From Parapedobacter pyrenivorans_A (GTDB lineage Bacteria > Bacteroidota > Bacteroidia > Sphingobacteriales > Sphingobacteriaceae), in the NCBI RefSeq assembly GCF_041925275.1, contig NZ_JBHEUZ010000001.1:1-64000 (forward strand): a DNA stretch of 64,000 nt, written 5' to 3'. Below, in pieces: positions 53,970 through 62,115 of this stretch. A program made the translations under genes and the position numbers. Below the pieces are notes generated by a model, which was not told where the DNA came from, made no database searches, and saw only the letters and a list, made by a program, of their open reading frames with translations. Numbering within the stretch: the first letter of the stretch is position 1; each line of letters opens with the position of its first letter.

Positions 53970-55154
53970 CTATCTTGCTAAATAATATGCTTTTTTTTGT
54001 CTTGCTACGACCTCCGCGGCAATTTCACGGCTATGCCGATCGGTCTCCATGCAGTTACCCATCGTGGGCACCGCGATATACGTTACCCGCTGCATCACCT
54101 CTTCAATGACGTCACTCATTTGGAGAAACCCTACTTCGCCTCTCAAAAATGCAGCCACCACCACTTCATTGGAAGCATTAAGGACACAGGGCATGTTGCC
54201 CCCTATCTCCAGTGCCCGATAAGCCAATGCTAAATTACGAAACGTCTCCGTGTCGGGCCGCTCGAAAGTCAGAGCCGGGAAATCCGCGAAATTGAACCGC
54301 TTAAGTTGGTTTTGTATGCGTGCAGGGAAAGTAAGCGCATATTGGATGGGCAACTTCATATCGGGGAGCCCCAATTGTGCTTTGATACTGCCGTCTTCAA
54401 ACTGCACCAATGAATGAACAATAGACTGCGGATGCACAACCACGTCAATTTGTCGCGTTTGGAGGCCAAACAGCCATTTTGCCTCAATCACTTCCAACCC
54501 CTTGTTCATCAAGGTAGCCGAGTCAATGGTAATCTTGGCACCCATCACCCAATTGGGATGCCGCAACGCTTCCTCAAAACCCACAGTGGCCAAGTACGAC
54601 GAGTTTTTCCCCCGGAAAGGCCCGCCGGAAGCTGTTAGGTAAATCTTCTCAATCGGATTCTGTTGCTCGCCTACCATGCACTGAAAAATCGCCGAATGTT
54701 CCGAATCTACAGGCAATAACCGCACGCCGTGCTTCCGCACAAGATCCATCACCAATTGGCCGGCAACCACCAGCGTTTCTTTATTGGCCAATGCGACATC
54801 CTTGCCCGCCTTAATAGCCGCTACCGTGGGCCGCAACCCCGCTGACCCAACCAAAGCACTGACAACCATATCAATGCCGTCGTGCTGCACGGCCTCTTCC
54901 AGCGCCGCAGCGCCGGCCCGCACCCCAGTGGAAGTATGCGATAGCGCAGTTTTTACCTCATTGTATTTGCTTTCGTCGGCAATAACCACAGTTTTGGGGC
55001 AAAATTCCAATGCCTGCTCAATCAACAGACGGGCATTCGTAGCCGCCGTAAGCACCGATACGCCAAACCGATCGGCTTGGGCACGGACCACTTCGAGTAC
55101 CTGCGTACCAACGCTACCCGTAGCACCTAAAATGGCTATTTTCTTTTTTTCCAA
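53970..55154 (-). CDS. dxr: 1-deoxy-D-xylulose-5-phosphate reductoisomerase
   Basis: Second step of the MEP isoprenoid pathway, NADPH-dependent, cytoplasmic. 394 residues: Rossmann motif IAILGATGSVGTQVLEVV, ALVGSAGLRPTVAAIKAGKDVALANKE (shown in part), the substrate and metal site LLPVDSEHSAIFQ, LTASGGPFR and HPNWVMGAKITIDSATLMNKGLEVIEA (shown in part). Normal length. It sits 5 nt before rseP and 61 nt after the membrane-protein gene. Confidence 0.97.
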   Translation of the reverse strand: MEKKKIAILGATGSVGTQVLEVVRAQADRFGVSVLTAATNARLLIEQALEFCPKTVVIADESKYNEVKTALSHTSTGVRAGAAALEEAVQHDGIDMVVSALVGSAGLRPTVAAIKAGKDVALANKETLVVAGQLVMDLVRKHGVRLLPVDSEHSAIFQCMVGEQQNPIEKIYLTASGGPFRGKNSSYLATVGFEEALRHPNWVMGAKITIDSATLMNKGLEVIEAKWLFGLQTRQIDVVVHPQSIVHSLVQFEDGSIKAQLGLPDMKLPIQYALTFPARIQNQLKRFNFADFPALTFERPDTETFRNLALAYRALEIGGNMPCVLNASNEVVVAAFLRGEVGFLQMSDVIEEVMQRVTYIAVPTMGNCMETDRHSREIAAEVVARQKKAYYLAR

Positions 55155-55215
55155 CGTTCTATATTCTTTTTCCCACCATCACCGGCCCCCATCATCCTTC
55201 GCTGACGGACCACTA

Positions 55216-56007
55216 CTAAATAATATGCTTCATCACTTCCGGATCGTCCCCACCGTGATAGTCAGCCATCATACTACGATAAGCCATCGCAATAACCACG
55301 CTCGACAGCGGCCCAACCAAAAAGGAGTTAACCAAACTCAACGCAGTGGATACCATCGGATAGCCCGCGTAGTTGAAATACACATACAAGAGGTGCAAAA
55401 TGGCAAAAAATGCCAATATCAGCAACAATCTGGTAACATTTCCTCTCGTAAGCGCAAAACTGAGGCGAAGGGCGCGGAATGGTCGCGCTTGTTGCTCAAT
55501 AATAAAAAACGGGTAAAATGCTACGCGAAGCAAGAATGCAAAGACGACGATGGCCGACACCATTCGCGCGATATTCACCATCAGCGAAACGTCGATCCCT
55601 GTGTACACCAACGGAAAAGCCAACGTCGAAATGACGAGATAAAACAATAGTGCAAACAGGGCAATACTTAACATCCCGGCAAAAAAATAACGCAATTCCC
55701 GTGCGCTGGGTATCGTGTCAATCAAGCCGATCTTCTCTTTTTTGTCGGCCAACGCGAGGATATATTTAAACAATGTAAGCTGCGTACCGAAATACAGAAT
55801 AACGAAGAGCAAGGCCATGAAAACACTCAGGAACGTATTCACCTCACTGAAATAGAACGCCAATATGCCGGACGTATTGGATGTCAGGAATAAGAGGAAA
55901 CAGAGCCCCGCGATGGAAAAATAGTGATTCCTCAGCAAGTCCCAAGACCGTGAGATCACCTCATTCACGGCAAACGTACTGGCTTTCAAAAATTGAATCA
56001 TCGACAT
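55216..56007 (-). CDS. Polytopic membrane protein of unknown function
   Basis: 263 residues, not recognised as a named family. Likely six membrane helices (about 27-45, 55-80, 105-130, 142-165, 195-222 and 230-252), a charged start (MSMIQFLKASTFAVNEVISRSW) and a short C-terminal HGGDDPEVMKHI tail. The layout resembles glycerophosphodiesterase-membrane-domain or DUF-type helical bundles seen in Bacteroidota. The start at 56007 (or 56001) avoids the tRNA and its terminator; the longer frame to 56103 reads through the tRNA. It probably shares a transcript with dxr and rseP. Confidence 0.72.
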   Translation of the reverse strand: MSMIQFLKASTFAVNEVISRSWDLLRNHYFSIAGLCFLLFLTSNTSGILAFYFSEVNTFLSVFMALLFVILYFGTQLTLFKYILALADKKEKIGLIDTIPSARELRYFFAGMLSIALFALLFYLVISTLAFPLVYTGIDVSLMVNIARMVSAIVVFAFLLRVAFYPFFIIEQQARPFRALRLSFALTRGNVTRLLLILAFFAILHLLYVYFNYAGYPMVSTALSLVNSFLVGPLSSVVIAMAYRSMMADYHGGDDPEVMKHII

Positions 56008-56028
56008 CCGAACACGGCTATTACACCT

Positions 56029-56053
56029 AAAAAAAATCCCGACAACGTCGGGA
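56029..56053 (-). terminator. Intrinsic terminator after tRNA-Ala
   Basis: On the minus strand a hairpin TCCCGAC, 3-nt loop, GTCGGGA (56037-56053) is followed by eight T (56029-56036). It begins 6 nt after the tRNA 3' end, so it should end the tRNA transcript before the membrane-protein gene. Confidence 0.88.
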
Positions 56054-56058
56054 CAATT

Positions 56059-56135
<77 letters not shown>

Positions 56136-56324
56136 GTTTTATGGATTGCAAACATAGATAAAATAGATTTCACTTGCAAGCGGCAAAACAAAATTTAACG
56201 CCTTAGCTATTGGCCTTCACAAAAAACCATGGGAACAGTGAAATACCCAGTACAGGGTATTTCAGGCGCAGGCCGCATTTGATATATTTGCCTATCATTA
56301 ACCCACTGTCATCCTTTGTAATAA
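56136..56324. promoter_or_regulatory. Promoter region of the sensor kinase with a 26-bp dyad
   Basis: The -7 box TATATTTG (56283-56290) is exact. 19 nt before it is TTTC (56260-56263), a weak -33. A dyad with 10-nt arms TGAAATACCC (56239-56248) and GGGTATTTCA (56255-56264) overlaps this -33. Its centre, AGTACA, also contains self-complementary GTAC. It looks like the operator of an activator or repressor that sits at the -33. Confidence 0.65.
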
Positions 56325-59300
56325 ATGCACGTACTTAAAATCTGCGTTTTCCCGGTTCTCCTGCTATTCGTTAGGGGGCACCTATTAGCAACCGAAAGTA
56401 CCGCTAGTCCCGACTCGCTCACAGTGATGCATATTGCACAAGAAGAAGGGTTGTCACAGCTAGGCGCGCTCGCAATGGATTTTGACCGTAATGGCTACCT
56501 GTGGGTTGGCACTGAAAACGGTCTCAACCGCTTCAATGGCTACCAGATGCAGGTCTACAAGGTGAATGATAAACCCGGAGGGTTGCCCGATGACCATATA
56601 CGGTCCATGTATTACGCCAACGATACGCTTTGGCTGGCCACCAATACGCATTCCGTCGTGGCTTACCTGATGGCTCAAGACCGATTCATCGATTTCAGGG
56701 AACAAATGGACACCGACCAACATTCATTCGTCAAATTCAGTTCCGTATTATACCCCGCTCCGGGGAACCTATTGATTGCGGGAACCATCGGTAACTGCCT
56801 GATAATTGACCGGAACACGCTAAAGATAGCGGTATTGCCGATTCCCGGTGCGGCCAACAATGAGGTCATATCGATGATCGATTTCGATGACGGGCAATAC
56901 CTGGTCGGCACCAATGCCGGCGGTGTGTATCAATTAGACATCCGCCATCGTTCCATACAGCTTTTGCCAGCACTCACCTCCCTAAAAAACACCTTGGTCA
57001 ATGCATTCTTCAAACTAGCGCCCGATCGGATACTCATCGGTGCAGACGACGGTCTATATGAGTACAATCCCCGAAAAGGCCATTACCGCAAAATCGACGA
57101 TAAAGGGGTAAAAAGCCTGAACCGATGGGATGACCATACCCTTATCGTCGGTGGTTTTAATGAAACCCATTTTGTCCGCAACGGCAATGAATGGCAGAAG
57201 GTCGACTTCTTCGATGATGATGGCGGAGAGTTACAGGCTACCATCGTAAATATTAAGAGGGACCCATTGGGCGGCATGTGGTTGGGTACAGCCGGACGTG
57301 GGGTTTTCTATTACCACCCGCATCAGCGAAAATTCGTTCCTTCACGAATTACCGTAGCCAATTCGCCCAAAAAGGACTTTATAAGTATCTTCCATTTCCT
57401 CCGGGACGGAAACGATTTGTGGATGGCGACAGACATCGGATTTGTCCGCCATGATCTGGAAAAAGGCGACTATAAACTGTACCGGACCGACCTACTTGAA
57501 TATGCGTTGGCGAAAGACGCAAACCAAACGATCTGGGCGGGGGGGTTCGGACAGGGCCTCCTGAAATACAACCGAAAAGAGGACCGTTTTGATACGATAC
57601 CGCTACCTTTTGCCGACAAAGACATCATCCAACTAACGCCCGTTTCGCCCGACACCATTTGGGTCCATACCTGGTCCAGTGGTATTTATGCCCTCAACGT
57701 ACATGACTATGGAATCACCCCCCGCGACATACATGGCCAACAACTCGTACGCTCGCGAACAAGTTTCATCGATTCGTCGGGAGCTGTCTGGATCGGGAGT
57801 GACGAAGGTCTCTACCGCATCCGTGGCAACCAATCCGATTACTATGACTCACTGTCCAATGAAAGGGTATTTGCCATCACCGAAGATCCGGCGCACAACA
57901 TCTGGGTCGGTACGGCCAAGGGGCTGAACTGTATTGACACCCAGACAGGGCACATCACAGCATACACCCAACAGGCAGGACTGCCCAACGACTTCATTTA
58001 TAGCGTGGCGTCCGACCGGCGGGGCAACATCTGGGTATCCACCAATTTTGGCATCGCGGTGTTAGACCATGCGCACCGCACATTCAAAAATTACACGGAG
58101 GATGACGGGCTGCAGAACAATGAATTCAATGGGAAAGCCGGATACGCCGACTCGTTGGGGTACTTCTATTTCGGGGGCATGAACGGCTTCAATATTTTCC
58201 ATCCGGATAGTGTGTACGTAAATCAGCAAGTAGGCAAAACCTTGATCGAAGACGTCCAATTGTTTGGTATGTCACTGCAAAAAAACATTCCGTACACCGA
58301 TACACTGGTTTTCTCGTACAACGAGAATGTGATCACATTCGATTTTGCCAGTCTCAACTACCTGTGGGCAAAGAAAAACCGTTATCAATTCATGCTCAAA
58401 GGGTTTGACAAAACATGGCGGCCCATTACGCAAAACCGTTCCACTACGTATACGAACCTCGACCCCGGCACATACACCTTTACCGTGATGGGGAGCAACA
58501 ATGAGCTCATCTGGGGCGATACCGATACCATCACCATTATCATCCAATCGCCGTGGTATGCCTCGACCGGGTTCCGGCTCGCCGCCAGTGCCTTGCTCGC
58601 ACTGGCTATTACGGGTACCTTCGTTTACAAAAACTACCAGCAGAAAAAGATAAACTTCCGGCTATCCACCATGGTCAGTGAGCGGACCGAGGAGCTTCGC
58701 CAAACCAACAGCGCCCTCAATGCTTCCCTAGAAACGACACAGCAGCAAAAGGAAAACATCGGCTTCCTCATGCAGGAACTTAACCACCGGGTAAAAAACA
58801 ACCTGCAGCTAATAACCAGCCTGATTGACATCCAAAGTTTTGAAATTGAAGATGCCGACATCCAAGACAAACTCCGGATTCTACAATCTAGGGTGTTTAC
58901 GGTATCCAAAATCCATGATATCCTCAATCAAAAAGATGCCGGAAACAACATCCGTACCGACCGCTTCATCTGCGATTTGGCAAAAGACCTCGTCGTATTT
59001 TCGGGGCTCTCCATAGGCCTCGAAGTAGATGTCGAACCCATCTATTTCCCGGTTAATAAATTGACACACCTAGGTCTCATCCTGAATGAATTGGTCACCA
59101 ACTCCATCAAACACGCCTTCGAAGGGCATCAGGGTACTAAACGGATCCAGATTTCCCTCCAAGAAGAAAGCGATTGCCTGAAGTTCATTTACCGCGACAA
59201 TGGCAAGGGGTTCAATATCACCGACCTGAATCCGGGAACAAAAAAAGGGGTCAACCTTATCAAGAACCTCGCCCGTGAACTCAAAGGCACCATTGAGCTG

Positions 59301-59357
59301 CGAAACCAGTCGGGGGCGGTGTTTATATGTCACCTTCCCAAAACGAATGTCGTATGA
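56325..59357 (+). CDS. Two-component sensor kinase with Reg_prop/Y_Y_Y sensor and HisKA_2 domain
   Basis: 1010 residues. A signal peptide (MHVLKICVFPVLLLFVRGH) leads to a double beta-propeller of Reg_prop repeats (for example DRNGYLWVGTENGLNRF, HNIWVGTAKGLNC) and a Y_Y_Y domain (about 680-750; RYQFMLKGFDKTW). One membrane helix (about 755-773) precedes a coiled coil. The HisKA_2 domain has LNHRVKNNLQ with phospho-acceptor His821, and a HATPase follows (LILNELVTNSIKHAFEG, DNGKGFN). Unlike the hybrid systems linked to glycan loci in Bacteroides, the regulator is a separate protein. The gene for it starts in the ATGA overlap. The ligand is unknown. Confidence 0.94.
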   Translation: MHVLKICVFPVLLLFVRGHLLATESTASPDSLTVMHIAQEEGLSQLGALAMDFDRNGYLWVGTENGLNRFNGYQMQVYKVNDKPGGLPDDHIRSMYYANDTLWLATNTHSVVAYLMAQDRFIDFREQMDTDQHSFVKFSSVLYPAPGNLLIAGTIGNCLIIDRNTLKIAVLPIPGAANNEVISMIDFDDGQYLVGTNAGGVYQLDIRHRSIQLLPALTSLKNTLVNAFFKLAPDRILIGADDGLYEYNPRKGHYRKIDDKGVKSLNRWDDHTLIVGGFNETHFVRNGNEWQKVDFFDDDGGELQATIVNIKRDPLGGMWLGTAGRGVFYYHPHQRKFVPSRITVANSPKKDFISIFHFLRDGNDLWMATDIGFVRHDLEKGDYKLYRTDLLEYALAKDANQTIWAGGFGQGLLKYNRKEDRFDTIPLPFADKDIIQLTPVSPDTIWVHTWSSGIYALNVHDYGITPRDIHGQQLVRSRTSFIDSSGAVWIGSDEGLYRIRGNQSDYYDSLSNERVFAITEDPAHNIWVGTAKGLNCIDTQTGHITAYTQQAGLPNDFIYSVASDRRGNIWVSTNFGIAVLDHAHRTFKNYTEDDGLQNNEFNGKAGYADSLGYFYFGGMNGFNIFHPDSVYVNQQVGKTLIEDVQLFGMSLQKNIPYTDTLVFSYNENVITFDFASLNYLWAKKNRYQFMLKGFDKTWRPITQNRSTTYTNLDPGTYTFTVMGSNNELIWGDTDTITIIIQSPWYASTGFRLAASALLALAITGTFVYKNYQQKKINFRLSTMVSERTEELRQTNSALNASLETTQQQKENIGFLMQELNHRVKNNLQLITSLIDIQSFEIEDADIQDKLRILQSRVFTVSKIHDILNQKDAGNNIRTDRFICDLAKDLVVFSGLSIGLEVDVEPIYFPVNKLTHLGLILNELVTNSIKHAFEGHQGTKRIQISLQEESDCLKFIYRDNGKGFNITDLNPGTKKGVNLIKNLARELKGTIELRNQSGAVFICHLPKTNVV

Positions 59358-59956
59358 AAAAGAAAGTACTGATCCTAGAGGACGAGATCATCATTGCCAA
59401 CAGTATCCAGCTCCACCTTGAGCATAATGGCTACGATGCGGAGATTGCTACCGATCCGGAAACGGCCGAAACATTATTCGGGGAGCATCCTTTCGATATT
59501 ATTCTCTGCGATATCAACCTCAATCACGAAACAGACGGCATCAGGTTTGTTGAAAACATTATACAAGGCGCCGTACCCGTTGTCTTTTTAACGGCCTATA
59601 CGGACCTCGGCATCTTAAAAAGAGCGGAATTGACCTGTCCATATGCTTACTTAATCAAGCCATTCAACAAAGACCAGTTGTTGGTCACACTGAACCTCTC
59701 GCTCGTACATGCGCGGAAGAAATTTCTCCATTCCGACCAGCATCCCGCCAACCTGTCCGATCATATCGAACTGACAAGCCGGGAACTGGAAATACTGAAA
59801 CTACTGGCCCAAAGCAAAACAACCGATGAAATTTCCGGCGCACTGTTCATCAGTCCGCTGACCGTGGCCACACACCGGAAAAACATCCTTCGCAAGACCC
59901 AGGCCCGCAGCTTGATCGAGCTGATTTCGATGGCCGTGGAAAAGAGTTGGATTTGA
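59354..59956 (+). CDS. LuxR-family response regulator
   Basis: 200 residues. Receiver domain VLILEDEIIIANSIQ with acceptor Asp53 in IILCDINLN, Thr in LTAYTDLG and Lys in LIKPFNKD. The C-terminal LuxR-type HTH (about 137-200) has LTSRELEILKLLAQSKTTDEI and SPLTVATHRKNILRK. It starts inside the kinase stop (ATGA), so the pair is translated together and surely forms one system. The upstream dyad is a good candidate for its binding site. It converges on the peptidase with a 3-nt gap. The ATG at 59354 is preferred over an in-frame upstream start at 59327. Confidence 0.94.
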   Translation: MKKKVLILEDEIIIANSIQLHLEHNGYDAEIATDPETAETLFGEHPFDIILCDINLNHETDGIRFVENIIQGAVPVVFLTAYTDLGILKRAELTCPYAYLIKPFNKDQLLVTLNLSLVHARKKFLHSDQHPANLSDHIELTSRELEILKLLAQSKTTDEISGALFISPLTVATHRKNILRKTQARSLIELISMAVEKSWI

Positions 59957-59959
59957 CCC

Positions 59960-62086
59960 CTACTGCCTCAGTGCTTCGGGCACTGGCTTTTCCAACAAAT
60001 ATTGGTAGTAAAAACGGTAACGCTCCTTCCTGTCGTAGTTAGATTTCTCGCGTGAAAAACCATGCCGGCTACCCGGATAAATCATCAACTCGAAATGCCT
60101 GTCCCGATCCGTTAATGCATCCACCAGTTGAATGGTATTCTGCATGTGCACATTATCATCCATATCGCCATGTAAAATGCGCAGTACCCCTTTGTACTGG
60201 TCGGCATACGTCAACACCGAGCCCTGCTTATACCCTTCGGGGTTATCCTGGGGCGTATCCATATACCGCTCGGTATAATGCGTATCGTATAGCTCCCAGC
60301 TGGTTACCGGTGCCCCGGCAATACCGTAGTCAAAATAATCGGCACCTTTCGTTAGTGCCAAACAGGTCATGTAGCCGCCGTAGCTGTGGCCCGTAATGAG
60401 CAATTTATCTTTCGCTACCCAAGGTTTGCTTTTCAGCCACTTGGCCGCCGTGATGTAATCCACCATCTCCCAATGACCGAGGTTGCGGTGCATCAGCGCC
60501 ACCCCCTCTTTGCCAAAATGTCCGGAGCCCCGGTGGTCTACGCTAATCTGGATGATGCCTTCATTAGCCCAGTGCTGGTTTGCTGTACCTTTCCAAGTGT
60601 TCCGAACGGAACCCGCATCGGGGCCACCGTAGATACTGAAAATCACCGGATGGGGCTCGGTCTCATCAAAATCCGTCGGCCATGTTATGGTAGCCGGCAG
60701 TGCGTAGCCATCCGGCGTAGGGATCGTAATCAGCTCGGTTTTGGCGTAAATATAGTCATCAAAATCGTCGGCTTTACTATCCGCCAATTCTTTGATGAGC
60801 TTTCCTTTATTGTCCAATAGCGCTGTCCGTGGAGGTGTGCTTACATTAGAATACGTCGTGATGAAATAGTTTCCATCCGGCGATACCGCCACTTGGTGGG
60901 TATAGTCGCCAAACGTGAGCCGTCGCAGGTTCTTTCCATCGTAATCAACGCGGTACAGATCCACCGTGGCCGAATGCTCCTTGCGAGCCGTGAAATAGAT
61001 GGTCTTCTTTTTTTCGTCAACCAGCTCCAACGAGGAAACCTGCCACTTCCCTTCGGTAATCGGATTCACAAGTGTGCCATCTAGCCTATACAAGTAATAA
61101 TGCGCCCAACCGGTCTTGTCGCTCTTCAAGATGTAGTGCTTGTTGTCTTTCAGGTAGGTGATACGCTCGTCGTGGCTGAGGTCTATCCACGCTTCTTGGC
61201 GTTCGTCGTAAATCTCCTTCTTCGCTCCGGTCTTAGGGCTTACCTGGTAGAATTTGAGGTTCGTCTGATCGCGGTTCATCCATTGCACCATCAAATTGCC
61301 GCTATCGAAGCTCCAGTAAGGCTGGCCGAAATACTGGTCATCTTCCGTGTTGAAATCGGCCCAAACCACGGGACCGCCCGCTACGGGCACGAAACCTACT
61401 TTCACTTCGGGATTCGGATCTCCCGCTTTCGGATAACGGGTTTGCTCCACGTAACCATGTTGGCCGGTAGACCCATATATCGGGAACATGGGCACCTGCG
61501 TATCATCGAACCGCATGAAGGCCAATGTTTTGCTATCCGGTGCCCACCAGAAAGCCCGATAGCGCGAAGCGCGTCCCAAAATCTCTTCAAAGTATACCCA
61601 TGATGCCCAGCCGTTGTAAATAACATCGGTAGCGTCGGTCGTATACCGTACCTCGCGCCCATCAGATACATTCACTGCATACAAATCATTGTTTCGGGTA
61701 AAAGCGACGTACTGGTTGTCTGGCGACAATGTGGGGTTCTTTTCTTCCACCGTTGGCGATTGCGTAAGCTGCCGCGGCGCATCAGTACCTTGCCGGATGA
61801 AAACATCGTTGTTTTCAACAAAAACTTCTACATCACTCGTCGGAGGCGGGGTATACGCACTACGTTCCCCCGTTTTAACGTGCACTTGGTAACGTTGCTT
61901 GGTTTGCACATCGTACTCAATGTAATGTTGCGCATCTGCCCAACCTTGTACGTGATTGATGGATTTGGTCAGCGATGCCTTCTGCCCTAGCGACTGCTGC
62001 AGATCCAGGCGCTTGGTTTGGGCCTCCACACTGTAAATAAACAGCAAAAAGGCACCTGCAATAACGGATGTTCTATTCATATTCAT
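59960..62086 (-). CDS. S9 family peptidase, dipeptidyl peptidase IV-like
   Basis: 708 residues. Signal peptide MNMNRTSVIAGAFLLFIYSVEAQ, a beta-propeller (DPPIV_N, about 100-450; YVAFTRNNDLYAVNVSDG, RYRAFWWAPDSKTLAFMRFD) and an alpha/beta-hydrolase domain with nucleophile Ser568 in TGHSYGGYM. The catalytic acid is probably in LRILHGDMDDNVH and the His in YPGSRHGFSREK. The propeller carries YFEEILGR (double Glu), which in DPP IV binds the peptide N-terminus. It should release Xaa-Pro or similar dipeptides in the periplasm. It lies 29 nt after leuS. Confidence 0.95.
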   Translation of the reverse strand: MNMNRTSVIAGAFLLFIYSVEAQTKRLDLQQSLGQKASLTKSINHVQGWADAQHYIEYDVQTKQRYQVHVKTGERSAYTPPPTSDVEVFVENNDVFIRQGTDAPRQLTQSPTVEEKNPTLSPDNQYVAFTRNNDLYAVNVSDGREVRYTTDATDVIYNGWASWVYFEEILGRASRYRAFWWAPDSKTLAFMRFDDTQVPMFPIYGSTGQHGYVEQTRYPKAGDPNPEVKVGFVPVAGGPVVWADFNTEDDQYFGQPYWSFDSGNLMVQWMNRDQTNLKFYQVSPKTGAKKEIYDERQEAWIDLSHDERITYLKDNKHYILKSDKTGWAHYYLYRLDGTLVNPITEGKWQVSSLELVDEKKKTIYFTARKEHSATVDLYRVDYDGKNLRRLTFGDYTHQVAVSPDGNYFITTYSNVSTPPRTALLDNKGKLIKELADSKADDFDDYIYAKTELITIPTPDGYALPATITWPTDFDETEPHPVIFSIYGGPDAGSVRNTWKGTANQHWANEGIIQISVDHRGSGHFGKEGVALMHRNLGHWEMVDYITAAKWLKSKPWVAKDKLLITGHSYGGYMTCLALTKGADYFDYGIAGAPVTSWELYDTHYTERYMDTPQDNPEGYKQGSVLTYADQYKGVLRILHGDMDDNVHMQNTIQLVDALTDRDRHFELMIYPGSRHGFSREKSNYDRKERYRFYYQYLLEKPVPEALRQ

Positions 62087-62115
62087 ATGTGTAAAATTTG
62101 GTCATTTCCCAATCA

